Below are positions 51,345 through 63,862 of a DNA stretch of 64,000 nt, one piece after another; the first letter of the stretch is position 1; every line of letters starts with the position of its first letter. The notes under the pieces were generated by a model. It did not search any database and was not told the origin of the DNA. It saw only the letters and a program-made list of their open reading frames with translations. The position numbers and the translations under genes were made by a program. Source of the DNA: Megamerina dolium (Eukaryota; Arthropoda; Insecta; Diptera; Megamerinidae); contig OY978526.1 in assembly GCA_963854835.1 (NCBI GenBank), positions 93,830,904-93,894,903 on the forward strand, in the 5' to 3' direction.

Positions 51345-52155
51345 CCGTCTATTAATGTCTCCACTTTTCGATACAATTCACGACGATGCCTGCGGTTAAT
51401 TGCAGGCATTTCAACCATTTCGATAAGTTCAGTATCATTTTCTTTGATACCGATACCATGAGCTTGATTTAGTATCCATGTTACATTCGGTAGGTCATAA
51501 GCTAAACCCCAATTCAAGCCAAAACTTAAATATTGATAGTTGGGATTACCAAGAACACCGGTTGACATACAGACGGCTGCCTATATACAAATATAAATGT
51601 AAATATAAAGTGTAAATATTGTATAAATGTAAAATATAAATATTGTATAAATTGATTTTATTTTTTCTGAGGAACGAACTACAATATTAGTTCGTTCCTC
51701 AGAGTGAACACTGTTAAAAACATTTTGCGGTTTCTTGAAGACCTTTAATGTACAAAACGTATGTATACCTTTGCATAGATTTGTGCGTTATTCGTTGTGA
51801 AAAAAAAAGAAACAGTCAAGGGGCCTAGCCAATGAACACTTAAAACTCTGACAATTTACAATTAACTCAATTAACTTACTGAAAAGGATGAACCCAATGG
51901 AAATGCAAGGAAACGTTTTTGTCTTGATAACCGGTGCTCTTTTGTACACTTTGGTATGGTTGATGGTGAGGAGGATAATGCAGATAAATTTAGATCGATA
52001 TCGGCATCACTGTGAAGTTCTTTTGGTATTTGAATATTATAAATATTAATTTTTTTCAACAACATTTCCTTTCGCTGATTGTCAACTGTGTCACATTTAA
52101 GGGTGTGAAAGCACCACATAATTGAAATCAAAAATATTATTAAGACTTTTAACAT
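51345..52155 (-). CDS. DM4/12-type gene I, 5' half only
   Basis: Two coding exons are clear, 51880-52155 and 51345-51580. They encode 92 and 78 residues plus a phase-2 donor (GACGG|GTGAG). Signal peptide MLKVLIIFLISIMWCFHTLK. Cleavage site and motif: SRQKRFLAFPLGSSFS. Core: NPNYQYLSFGLNWGLAYDLP, with a second basic patch INRRHRRELYRKVE. The sequence is intact, with good splice sites and no stops, so the 5' half is not decaying. The exons for the two Cys pairs are not found before gene H. Either the gene is truncated, the exons are too diverged, or the transcript splices into the H 3' exons (see findings). Confidence 0.8.
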
Positions 52156-53931
52156 ACTTTGTTAGAACTCTTTTGTTGTATGGCAGAACAATGAACAGAA
52201 CAAACACGACTGCGATTTAATCTACCATCTATTTTTTGGAATTCTTCTTTAGAGTTAATATTTGATTAGTAATTATTAACTTGAAACACACACACTTATA
52301 TCAACGTGAACTTAAATTTGGTTAAATGACATTGTATTATCTGGATTTAGCTCTCTTTGTATTAGTATACATATTTACGATCAACAATATGATAATAATA
52401 AACATTTCAACTTATCCAATCAGCTAAGATAAAGTTGACTTTTTATGAGTACACCTTTAAATTCAAAAGGAAAATAAGAGAATTTTCAAAGTAAGATATT
52501 CTTTCGGATATTCACTTGTTTGTTTGTTTTTTTTTTCGAAGAAAGCTCAAGAGATATTGACCAGCTGTGCCTAGAAAATATTGGTGTCGCTATATGTATA
52601 TTTGGTTATTAAAACCTACTTTTGCCGAATGTAAAATGCTTCACCATCGCCTCTGTTCTTCGCTCGTTGTGTCCAGTTAAAAATTCTAAGCGCCACAAGT
52701 TATTCAGTAATTGGTCGGAAGTGGTTCTTCTAGGTTTTCCAGCATTAACTGGAAAGCATTTTAAATTTAGAGTGTATTGTATCCTTAACAATAAATATTC
52801 TGGAATGATGTTAGTTGCTAAAAACTACAATGAATTTCGTTATCCGTTCAACTTTTGGAAGGCAGAAAATCAAGTTAATCTAAAAGTTATTTTGAAGTTA
52901 GCACCCTCTGTCAAAACCAGAAAAAGTAAATTATATAAAAGAAATAATGTAAAGACTAATAATAATTATCAAAGCCTTCTTTTATATACTACAGCACCAA
53001 GAAAGTTACTACGAATCAAATACTTTAAACGTTAATATCTCAGAAAGCACTTTCAAAAAAAGTGCCCTTATTGCATCTAACTCTTCATCATTTTTGTAGA
53101 TTTCTTCATATACTCTAAATATACATTTCTGATATCAGCTTTCCGGAAGTCTTTATTCATTTCATTCCGAGCAAAAAAGATCAAATTTGTCTAATATTGC
53201 TACTAAAAGAAAATGATTGTTAAGTTTTAAACGTATTCTTATTATTTGTAATTTAAACCTGGTTATTAAACTTCATCATATAATATTCATATTTGAATAC
53301 AGGTTTTTTAATATGTCGAATAATTGACAACCCTGCAATGGTTCAATAACCTAATGATTAGTGCAATAAGCTGTAGTTATTAAAATTGAAATTTTGTTTT
53401 TATTCAAGTGTTAATTACGTAAGATCGTGACTACTGTGTAGCAGTGGCGTAGCCAGGGGATGGGCTCATGAGAATAGATCCTACCATGGCCGATGGACTT
53501 GTTAAAAAAAAAAAAAATATTATATAGATATCAGTCTTTAGAAATTTTTTTCTCATACATCTTTTTCATCTATCTCCTGCCCCTCCTCACTTGCCAAAAT
53601 CTCGCTACGCCCCTGCTGTTGAGCGTCTTACAGTATATACTTTATTACTGAAGGCAGTGTTTTACAAACTTTTGACATCTTTGCGTACCCAGACCAAACT
53701 TTTCCAACGCGTCCAACAGTTGGGGAATCACTGACCTAAGGCATTAGCAAGTAAATCAAACTATACTAATACTTTAAATTATCGCTAATTAAAAGAAGAG
53801 TGCAAATGATTTATTACAATGTTGGACAGTGGTGACAGTGACAGTTAAGACAATTTTCGCAAGTACATTAGACTACAAATATTGTGCATAGCCAACATAA
53901 ATGGGTGACGTTAAAAGGCACAAGTAGAAAA
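52156..53931. other. Divergent region between genes I and J
   Basis: Contains the promoters of I (minus) and J (plus). A 137-codon plus-strand frame at 52622-53035 has no recognised domain; its start overlaps sequence whose reverse strand resembles repetitive DNA, so it is not called as a gene. At about 53440-53630 a GC-richer patch (GTAGCAGTGGCGTAGCCAGG and CTCGCTACGCCCCTGCTGTT) looks like inverted ends of a small repeat of about 180 bp. Confidence 0.45.
53440..53625. repeat. Candidate small inverted-repeat element
   Basis: AGCAGTGGCGTAGCCAGGG (from 53441) has a near complement in CTCGCTACGCCCCTGCTG (53602-53619); the shared core is AGCAG-GGCGTAGC. About 180 bp with AT-rich interior, no coding. 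It resembles ends of hAT-type non-autonomous elements (CAGTGGCG-type termini). Classification is tentative. Confidence 0.45.
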
Positions 53932-55758
53932 ATGTATAAATTGCATGTCACGGTGTTATTGAATATTATTACTGCTCTCACTTGTAAAACGAATGAAGAA
54001 AATATTTGCGACAAAGTAACGAATACACCAATTAAATTACATAATAATTTAGCAATGGATTGGGTATTTCAAAATAAAGAAAATGTTTATATGCGTAAAC
54101 GACGACATTTAGTTTTCCAAAAGGGTGCAATGGTGATGGTAAGTAGATTTTCACGTTTGTAGAGCATATACCAACTGTTAGAACTGTCAAAAAATATTGA
54201 ACTGTGTAAAAGCTGTGTTTAAATTTGTATCAATATATATATGGCAATACTAGATAGTTTTTTTATTTTCGAAAATATCATATACAAATACTGATAAATA
54301 ATTTTTGTACACACCATTTTCGTGATTTTAGTTTCAGGGGAATATCGGTAAAGCCATTGTATCGGGAAGACCGCGTGGTTTAAATATTCTAATGGAATAC
54401 ACGCTAATGTATGAACTGCCAACATCTAGTGCAGAATTGTTCACTCACAGAAAACCAACAATGCAAGTAAAAACAACCACCAAAACTAAGCCCATCCCTA
54501 AGTCTTTGTGGCAGAATGCTTCTTACCATTCCTCTCACGGATACAAATTTAATGGAGTTATGATGCAAAAGCGACCTCAATTTCAGTTAAAACGAACACA
54601 ACAACAACAACATCTGCATCAGAAATTGTGTTTTCCAAGAGAAAATGTTTATGCACATTTTCATAACAATACTTATAGGACGAGAGTATTAGAAAGATCA
54701 AAAGTTCAAATTCAAAATGCAAAAAACAGCGCGCGATATCAGCGGATTGCTGGTAGTGATGATGATGGATTTGAGTTGAAATATCGAAATATTCCAGAGC
54801 GAATACTATTTGATATAATAAGTACATTAGCACAAATGTACGTACATTCAATTAGGTGGACATAACCAAATTTTAATCGCTATCTTTTTTTAACATACAG
54901 GCATGGTTACAATGCTCGTCACTGCGTTATGCGTACTTTATGTGAGTTTAAGCACCTTCTATGGCAGCCAGGAGTTTCCTTGTTCCATGATTTATTGCGT
55001 ATTTTAATAAAGTATGTATTGTTCTATAAGATTATCTTTCTAAGAACCGGTATAGAAAATTTTCGAAACTAAAATTGTTTACTGATTTTATTCAAATGTT
55101 TATTTTTGCCAATATGGACATTTTTATATCTTCTAATATCTTCAAATAATATCAATATATTTATTCGCGACATAAAAGCTTATGTTCAGGGATAAAAACC
55201 TATTACATAACCTCTATTCTACGAAATTGATCGAAGTAGATAATCAGTTGTCTATAATCACGGGTTTTGCCAGGACTATATTGTTCAAATTATATTTAAT
55301 ATAATTACTTGGCATAGTAAGATTTCTGCATTGCAAGAAATAATCGAAAAATCCAGGTATTTTGAGGATTAAAAATTCTTCAAACTGTACACAATTATTG
55401 CGGTCTCTTTCGATAAAATTCATTGCTATCGCGTAACTTTATCGATTACATTGAGTAATAATTGAAAATGTTGAACGTTATAAACAGAGAATTTAAAAAT
55501 AAAACTTTCTGTGCCGGTTCTTATATATGTGTCTATAATTGTGCAGATAACTAATTTTTTATTTTTACATAATCAACCCACCAATTTTCATCGAACTCAT
55601 CGAACAGTTACTCATTACCTATAGCTTATGAAGATTATGCATATAAACAATCAATGAGACGAGGTGATTTAAATGAATGTATTCATCTTTATGGATTGCA
55701 TTGTCGCATAAGTTTTATACAGCATTTTACCAATGTAATACATGGCCGATTTATGTAA
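53932..55758 (+). CDS. DM4/12-domain secreted protein, gene J
   Basis: Exons 53932-54138, 54332-54837, 54901-55011 and 55608-55758 (phases 0, 2, 2) give 324 residues. Signal peptide MYKLHVTVLLNIITALTCK. Cleavage site and motif: YMRKRRHLVFQKGAMVM. Core: LNILMEYTLMYELPTSSAE, followed by a Gln/His/Lys-rich insert. First Cys pair: NARHCVMRTLCEFKHLLW, in a 111 nt exon. Second pair: NECIHLYGLHCRISFIQ. At exon 2 an acceptor 6 nt further right (before GGGAATATC) is equally in phase and has a better pyrimidine tract. The exon 4 acceptor is weakly pyrimidine-rich but is needed by phase. Confidence 0.84.
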
Positions 55759-56407
55759 AAATTCTAGACCAGCACACATAGTGTATTTTCTATTTTAATT
55801 ATTTGTTTTATTTTATATGCTTGCTGTTGTTGTTAAGGCTGTATGTGTAAAATAGTGGGGGTGAAGCGTCTATTTTTAGTGAACTAATGAACTAATAAAA
55901 TAAACTAATAAATAAGGTTGTTCTAACTCTGATAAATTTTCAGAAAATGTCCAGGTAATTTTAGAAAATTCTCATTAACATATATGTGGTGACGTTTGCA
56001 TATTGAAAGCGTTCATATGTACATAAAAAAAAAAGAATTGAACAATTTAATGCTACTATTAGGTAAAAGCATAAATTGATGTATTGCCGTCTTAGGAGAA
56101 GGCTCCACTGAACTTACTTCGCATTTGAAAATATATGCATGCCGTATTCCATGAAGAAGCATTTTCTTTTCCAATCGAACCTCATAGGTAAGTTAAACTA
56201 CGCAAATGTGGTAATGTGAAATATGAAAACGAAAAATACGTGTAAATTGCTAAAGTCAACAAAAACTAGCTAAATGGTTTTAACCGTTTAAATGATGATA
56301 ATAAATAAATCAATTAGAGTAAGAATAATGCATTTATGCAGAAATTGTAGAACGTATACATAAAAGGTAATAAATCATATACAGTCAATAAATGAAATTG
56401 GAGAAGC
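55759..56407. other. Intergenic between J and K
   Basis: No gene recognised; AT-rich. Should hold the J 3' UTR and the K promoter. Confidence 0.4.
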
Positions 56408-57652
56408 ATGATTTATAATCATTTTTACGCAGAGTTATTCATCCTTACGGTCACTCTCAGCTGTGTTGCAGCGACATTAAATCCTCCAGAACCTAAAGAA
56501 CAGAGAACAACATCAGGAAATAAATTGTTATCACGTAAAAGACGTTATGTTGCCTTTCCTGAGGGTTCTTCTGTATCGGTAAGTATTTCCTGTGGTATTC
56601 CATATATCTAACTATCTAGCTAACATTTTAATTATACCTTTCCCCGCTTGGGTATCAGGCTGCAATTTGTCTAACAATCGGTGTTATCGGTAATCCACAT
56701 ACGGATTACCTGAGCTGGGCTGTAAATTGGGGTGTGGCTTATGACTTACCAAACTATACGTGGGCCCGACAACATTTCCATGGCTTTAAAAATAATATGA
56801 ATAGGCCAACTAACTCGGCAATACAACGTCGTTCGCGCCGTGATTTGTATGAGAAAATTGAGTTAGCTATCGAACAGTGAGTACATACATCAGTATACGA
56901 TATAACCCAATCGGAAATGATGATGCGCATCTTAGAATATACATATGAATGGGAAGCGCTTCTTTATCGTATCAATCAATGCTACTTAATATTTTATAGT
57001 TATGACTGCTTTAATTCACACTGAAGGTGTATCAAAGCATATTTCTGAATATTTATAAGATGCGCTAAGTTTTGATATCCACTGAATGCGCATCAAAGTA
57101 CATCAAAGGAAGCGCATCTATAGCGCATTGAGGGAAACGAGAAGGAAGCGGATAATTGTAATCGCTTTTAAAGTGTTCCATTTCCGATTGGGAAGGTATA
57201 ATGGATAGGAGTATGTGTTGGCGACGACCAATACCTCAATTTTATTTGAAATTAACTTTTGCTCATCCCATAGTATGGGTTATAATGGACATGCCTGCAT
57301 AGCACGTGCTTTGTGCGAGAGTTCAAAATATTTGCGAGATTTTACGCCTGAGCATGGTAATATGATTATGGCAATTGTTAAAAATATTTTCAGGTAAATA
57401 TGTGCGTTTGAAATCCTGTACGATTAAACATAATTTGAATTTTACAGTTTTCCAAATGAACTTGTTCAATCACATGAGCCTGATGCAGTACATTTTTATG
57501 ATCGCATATATCGTCGTGCTCCACGTGATTCACGCGATTGTAGTGTTGAATATGTGCAATGTCCATTCTCTTTATTGGGACTAGCATTCGGAAAATATGC
57601 AATACAATCTACAAAGGTTAGACCAAGAGCTGATATATATTCGTTTATGTGA
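56408..57652 (+). CDS. DM4/12-domain secreted protein, gene K
   Basis: Exons 56408-56578, 56659-56876, 57274-57393 and 57448-57652 (phases 0, 2, 2) give 237 residues. Signal peptide FYAELFILTVTLSCVAA. A very short propeptide leads to the cleavage site and motif SRKRRYVAFPEGSSVS. Core: GVIGNPHTDYLSWAVNWGVA and then YDLPNYTW. A second basic cluster is QRRSRRDLYEKIE. First Cys pair: GHACIARALCESSKYLRD, in a 120 nt exon. Second pair: RDCSVEYVQCPFSLLGLAFG. It is the compact, canonical member and closest to H and I. Confidence 0.9.
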
Positions 57653-57749
57653 CGGATTAGTGTATTAGGGATAAACATATAAGATTTAATTTTACTAATT
57701 AATAAAAATTTAAGGTTAGGGTTAATATGAACTTATGAAATTTCGTTAG

Positions 57750-58190
57750 ACCTGAACAACAGCCTGTTGCTGGTGGAATGCTTCAAGTAATGGTCTTCTC
57801 CCTTGTTCTATGGAACTTAGTGTTTCAGGAACTACTAAAAAAATGCAAAGAAAAAGGTGCGGAGTGATAACATACGTCTACGTCGATAACATCGTATTGA
57901 TGGTATCGCTCAAGTCCTCAACTAAAGCAATACTCTAGCAAGAAGAGCAAAAGCAAGAACCTGTGAAAAACTGAGCTCATCTTTTTCTGTAATAAGACCG
58001 GTACTTCTTTACGGTACCTTAAGCCCCTCGAAAAGATACAAAGAGCGGCAAAAATCTCCTACTTTTCACCCCAATTAAATTACGAAATGTTTACTCCTTT
58101 TATCAAAGTCATTACAAAGGGAAAGTATTTCCCTAAAGCTTTACCTGGCATTACAATACACCATGGTAATGATCAAGCAAGTCAATGCGT
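57750..58190 (+). mobile_element. Degenerate reverse-transcriptase relic
   Basis: Broken plus-strand frames include PVAGGMLQ, LVLWNLVFQELLKKCKEKGA and ITYVYVDNIVLMVSL, recognisable as the RT palm (G-V-L-S-P-L-L-W and YADD positions, the latter mutated). Further on are KTGTSLRYLKPLEKIQRAAK-like words. This is an old non-LTR insertion immediately downstream of gene K. Confidence 0.6.
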
Positions 58191-59047
58191 AACATAAATC
58201 GACATGCAATGAAATTAAACAAACTCGCTTAAAACAAATTATTTTCATCATTCAGTTTATTTAATAACGCGTAACATTGATTTATATGACTATTATTAAT
58301 TACAAATTATGATTTTCTTGCTTATTATTTGATTTTGTTTATTAAAATGTTTCAATTGGTAATCTTTTAAATGAATTGTTGTGTTTATTTGCTTTGCATT
58401 ATTCGTTATTAAATTTGTTATGTTATTTTTGTTTCTCGTATGTTAGCATTAGTTCATTACTTGATTAAATTTGATTTTTTGTTTTGTTGTTTCTCATTGA
58501 AACAAATTTAGTCAATTTTCTTATCCATACAGCGTTGCAAAAAAAAAAGGTGTTATTAGTTTTAATTTCACACGTACACAATTGTGAAAACGAATATAGT
58601 GTTTGTTTGTTTGCCATATATTTTATTCTGTGTGTGTGTGTTTTATTCTATTTAGTAATGCGTTATTACAGGTGCATACTCTTATGCTTTTGGAGATAAG
58701 TGATTTTAGAATTATTTCTTGTGCCTTCTTGTGAATGTACAGTATGAGATGTAAAACATTTTGTTTTTGACTTTGGTTTTGCAATAGATACATACATCTT
58801 ACCCCAGTCGTAAGGTCATTTAATCTTGCGTGCTCATGCACTGATTGGGGTTTTTTCCTAGATATATTTATTTAAAAAGCTTAAATCCACATTTTCCATG
58901 CCTTGCGATTATTTTTCTCAAAAATATTTGCGAAAATGAGGTTTGTTTACTCTCTTGCGAATTTCTCGGCGAGTACTCAAGCCAATCGGTCGTGTCTATT
59001 TTCTTTACTCACAGCTAGCGCACTCGAGACTTCGAGCATAAAAATAT

Positions 59048-59049
59048 AA

Positions 59050-59078
<29 letters not shown>
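59048..59078. repeat. (AAT)n microsatellite
   Basis: About ten AAT trinucleotides in non-coding DNA. Confidence 0.8.
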
Positions 59079-59081
<3 letters not shown>

Positions 59082-59799
59082 TAAAGAAGAGCAATATGTG
59101 GAAAACGAAGCTAGTAAAAGTAAAATTTACTTATTAGCGTAGAAACGACACAGCTCAAATGGACTGAAAATACAGGCCAAAAGAAGGTACCAGGTAAAGT
59201 AATTTTTCGAAATTGATCGAGCAAGAAGAGGAACAGTCTGTTTGGAGTAGGTCAAACAATATGGCAGATGTGCAATTAGTGTTGATGTTGTTGGATGCTG
59301 GTCCTGATTGGTATTTATGGTGGTTGGTGTTACACGGCTTTGATTCTGTTGCCTATTGTTTGGAAAATTTTGGTTTCTTTCTTGAAAACTATTGCCAAGA
59401 CTCCGACTTTGCAGCTAAATATTACACTGTGAGGCAAAAATAGAAAAAACATTTTTGATTCTGATGAGCGTAGGTTTGCAGAAAAGAGGCAGTGCCCCAG
59501 AGTACTTTTTTATCCTTCAGGGTCATGTTTTTCCTGGAGCCTCTTTTGAGTATCTGGTTTAGAGGCTATTGAGGTATTGATTTAAAACCCATTTAATAAA
59601 TTTATTATTTTCAGTAGAAACCCTGTAACCGCGGTGTACTGGGAGTGTTTGGGGACGAGAATAATCCAATGGAGAAAGATCAAACAATAACAATATGAAG
59701 TGCGCAATTTAACGGTGATTTTAATCTGTTCAAGTATAGGGTGGCTTAAACATTATTATTTAGAGAAAATACAACAATAATTGTCCACGATATAAAAAC

Positions 59800-59925
59800 A
59801 TCAACAAGCGATTAAATTAATTCCAAACTTTATCGTCACCCACCGAAACACGATTTCTAGGAGCAACAGGTTTTTATAATAAAAAGTTTATTAGGGATTA
59901 TTCATAGATTGTCCACCAAATAGGT
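59800..59925 (+). mobile_element. Possible Ty3/gypsy Pol fragment
   Basis: The plus strand reads PPTETRFLGATGFYNKKFIR followed by DYS, matching the conserved FLG-x-TG-(Y/F)Y-x-KFI-x-(D/N)(Y/F)S segment after the gypsy reverse transcriptase palm. No LTRs were identified and the flanking frames are closed. Confidence 0.5.
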
Positions 59926-60008
59926 AAGTACCTTAAAAATGATATAAACAATACATTATTTATTAAATATCTCAACAATAAGTATTAAAGCACAGATAAT
60001 GCAACACT

Positions 60009-60049
60009 CCACCAAAGGTGGTTGCTGAAACTGCAACCATCTTTGGTGG
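60009..60049. repeat. 17 bp hairpin, one mismatch
   Basis: CCACCAAAGGTGGTTGC (60009-60025) pairs with GCAACCATCTTTGGTGG (60033-60049) around a 7 nt loop, with a single G/T wobble-type mismatch. Isolated in non-coding DNA; size is compatible with a short structured RNA or a foldback terminus. Confidence 0.55.
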
Positions 60050-62589
60050 AAATAAAATAAAATAAAGTGGCCAATTTTCTGATAAATGAAAATATCGACA
60101 CTGAATCTTATTTCAAGATCTCCCATACTGTTAGGATGAAGTGGAGTTGCACGAAATAGTAAAGAAATATAAAATAATATAAGATACGATGAGATAATAG
60201 TAAACTAAACTCAGGGACACCGTAACAAAATATATTATTAATTCTTATAAATACCAAATGAAGAGGAACTGGATAATTAAATATCTATTTAGCACACTAA
60301 AGAGTCAGCACAACTTAAAGAACAAGATTTACCATCCCAAGTTAAATTACTAATCTTATTATCAACATTTGCGAAAAATGTCAACAAATCAGGACGGTTT
60401 TGGTAGAGAATTAAGTCAGCCACAAAATACCTATAGTTATTACATGGTTCATTGTTATATTTTTTGCTGTACAAATAAATAGTAGCCAAGATATTTGCAA
60501 GAAACTAAACAAACTTCATTTACGTTAATATCTTGAAAATACCTATCAAATTAGCCACTGCCGTTAAGACTATTCGACTGGAGTAAATACAATATCTCTA
60601 CGTTAAGTGAATTTTATTGTGTGATCTTATACTTATGTACCTACATATATGTATTCTTTACGTGCTAATTTCATATGTGAAATGTAAATGCAATTATTTT
60701 CGCGGTTCTATTTATTATCGCAAAATTACCCAAAACTAATGCGCAATATAGAATTCGTTTAGTAGGAAAAATTGTCATCCCTAAAAATACAATTCAATAT
60801 ACATATGCATAGTAGGGTGGAGTTAAACTCATTTCAATTCATCTAATTCAATTTTAGCCTCGAAATATTATTTGCCTCATCGTATGTTAAGAGGTACCTC
60901 TAACGTTGATAGAGTTGAGAAAAAATGCACCAAATCGATTATTGTATATCTACACTAAATCAAAATAAACATAATTAATTCTTTATTTTAGCTAATGTTA
61001 ATGGCTAATTATCATAACGTTTCCTCTAATCATCATTAGAAATTTCTATTTATATTTTGTTTCTACTTTCATAAAAACAAGAACAAATAGAAAGCCGCCA
61101 TTTTGTGAATGTTACGGAAATCGCAAATATTTTGGAATTATATGTTTTACTTTAATATTGTATATATTGTATATTAAAAAACAATTCTAAATAGAGTTCA
61201 GAGATTTTTTTAAAGTAGTTTAATAGCTGTAAAAATTAAAAAATATTTTTTGTAATTATAGGTACTAGGCTGCGGCACCTCAAAACATCATCACAAGAGG
61301 AAAATATTTTGTGAGGTTTATTAACTCATGTAAAGTAAGAAAATTCGGTTCCAAAAAAAATTAAATAAAAAAAAACGCCATACAAAATCACTCCACCCTA
61401 ATGTATAATATTGTATGTATTACATTTAGAAATGTTCTTGTGAAAATTTCGTTTCTATTTAATCCTTATAGTGTTAGTATACATATGTACGAGTATATGT
61501 ATACATTTGGGTATATACTTATAGATTGGAATTTCAAATATTTACTTACAAAAAATATGTATGGACTTGTATAAAAAATTCTCTTTTCGATATTGTGGAA
61601 GTGTCATTAGTAAAAGCACACAGTATTGTATGTTTATGTTTTAATGTTGAACATGTTTTATTTTTTCTTTGTCAGCAAGTGCACTTAAAAGAAATATAAA
61701 ATTATACCTGATACCAATCTTTAATAAATATTATTTTTCGCTATCATTTCAATAAAATTATTTTCTCACGCCAACTGAATATGTAGCAAAGATAGTTGAC
61801 ATCCTCTCACATTTACATTGTACATTAGGTTGGGTCGCTGCCGATTCATATGTTTATCCGTTAATTGATGGCTTATCTTGAGAGCACCTAGACTTTGGAT
61901 AGCTGAAAAACAAGCAAAATATTGTTTACCATGACTTTAGCATTTGACGGCTAATTTTGAAATATTACACATTGTTAAAAAAGTCTCGATTATCACTATA
62001 TTTTGATTTCGGGTGCTATTAATGTTTGAAGTACCATTCGCCTAATATAACTCTAATAGAGCTGTACTCCCCTAAATTTTATTTTTTATTCACAAAATTA
62101 AAAGTAAAAAAAAAATGTTTAAGGGCTTAAATTTTATGAACAAATGAATTGACATGAAATTTTAGAATAAAATAGGATGGTTATTAGAGGTTTTTTTTTA
62201 ATTTGGCCATCAAATGTTAAAGACATTATAAAAATTGCATTTTAGTTGTTTATTCTGTGGTAAAAAAAAAACAAAAACTGAATGTAGCCTAGACATTCTC
62301 AAAGTAAGCTATCAATTAAGAAGTGGACATTTGAAACTTTATTCATCGACCCACCTGTACATTGTACATCCATATTTACTACACATGTCTATATATACTC
62401 GTAAGTCGATACGAATGTATATAAATTTGTGTATATTTGTTTAAATTAGCGTCATTAGCGAAATTAGTCATTGCTATAAAGTAACACTTATAAAAAAGTA
62501 TAATTAATTAAAAAAATGAAGCGTAAATAAACTATTTTATTTATAAAACTTTGTGCATGCAAGCTCCGGTAGCTTCAAGACCCCAGAAG

Positions 62590-62870
62590 TTCTTCAATAA
62601 AGATCACTCAAATGGCGTTTTTGTTCAATTGCAACTGAATGCTCTTCGCTTGCTGGCCAGTTAGATATCTCAAGCATTGTCAAGTGCTCAAGTACCAAGT
62701 CGGATGTAAAACTTTCTAGTCTGGAGCGTGTTCTTCCTGTTCTTCCAGCCTGTGAATTTTTAAGCATACAGCTCGTACAGCTCATGGTTGTACCTTATTC
62801 ATTACTTGGCACACACCACAAAGAGGTCCAAAGATTTTTCGCAGGACTTTTCTCTGGTAAACTCCAAATA
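62590..62870 (-). mobile_element. RTE-like LINE 3' fragment
   Basis: Minus-strand frames contain VYQRKVLRKIFGPLCGVCQ and HELYELYA, the same RTE Pol C-terminal motifs as at 9.5 and 27.6 kb (FERKVLRRIFGPIC, DELYELYAD). They end near LEISNWPAS. The copy is diverged and frameshifted. Confidence 0.6.
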
Positions 62871-63684
62871 ACCTCTAAACAGAGGTGAAAAGTGTTCAAG
62901 TTTCCATAGCATATGTAAGGAAGGCGACCGACCTATGGTTGGATAAATTCTCCAATATATCAGCTATTCATAATATGCATGCTTATGCTTATGTTTTCAA
63001 AGTGGTGCAGAAAATACATCGTCATGTATCAACCCATCACACCCATCAAAAATGTATGAAATTGCATAATGTTGCAATAATGTCGAAAATATATTTTCCA
63101 AAACTTACAATTCTGGAATTTTTCATATAATAAGTGAATTAAAGTTGAAACTTTAATTCACTTTTTCGACATTAATTCATTTATGCTCCATCGTATATGG
63201 AATAAATGCAAAAATATCATTCACATAGGCATTAAATTTTAGTTCCAATTATGAGTATGTCATGTTCCTCTTATTGGATTTAAGCTACTTGCATCTCCAT
63301 ATGTTATGAGTCGTTTGTAAATATATTTCACGAATGCTTTCGCCATTAAGTCTACGCTTATGCGATTTTGAGGGGAAGTCATAAATATTATGTAGTTAAA
63401 AATAAGCTGATGTAAGTAAGTCCCTTCTATAGTAATTATAGCATGCTTAACAAATGTAAATACAACAATTGGGGTGAAATAAAACACGTTTTTTAACGGT
63501 TTGGGAATACCTGTAAGAAGTATCTATATCAAATTGTTAATTTCTGCTTAGATTTAGCAGGTATATGTTGATGATGTATCGGAAGACCCAATCTCACGTT
63601 GTAGCCCCTTTATATGTCCAAAAGACCTTTATCATCTCTGACTTGAATTAACTTGCAAAACTCATTGCAACTACTCACAATACC

Positions 63685-63862
63685 GCTCTATATCAAATAA
63701 ACCAATTAGAAGTTTTCGTTACTTATTTCACAAAACTAATTATACGAAACTTCTGAAAATTTTTTCTGTCACAAACTGGTCACAAGATGAAGTTGATGAA
63801 GCTGTTAATAATCACATAATATATAGCACTTTCCAAGTATGCGTGCCCAAACGTAAATTATA
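63685..63862 (+). mobile_element. LINE endonuclease-RT linker fragment
   Basis: Translation gives YRSISNKPIRSFRYLFHKTN, then FSVTNWSQDEVDEAVNNHI and QVCVPKRKL. The pattern of a hydrophobic spacer, NWS..DVDEA and the closing CVPK-basic motif is typical of the end of the endonuclease region in Jockey/CR1-type elements. Confidence 0.5.

Noticed and set aside
52622..53035. 137-codon open frame between genes I and J
   Set aside because: No signal peptide, domain or splice context; amino-acid make-up is that of AT-rich random sequence.
59213..59443. 76-codon frame with Trp-rich segment
   Set aside because: No recognised family; surrounded by transposon-like debris; no evidence for expression.
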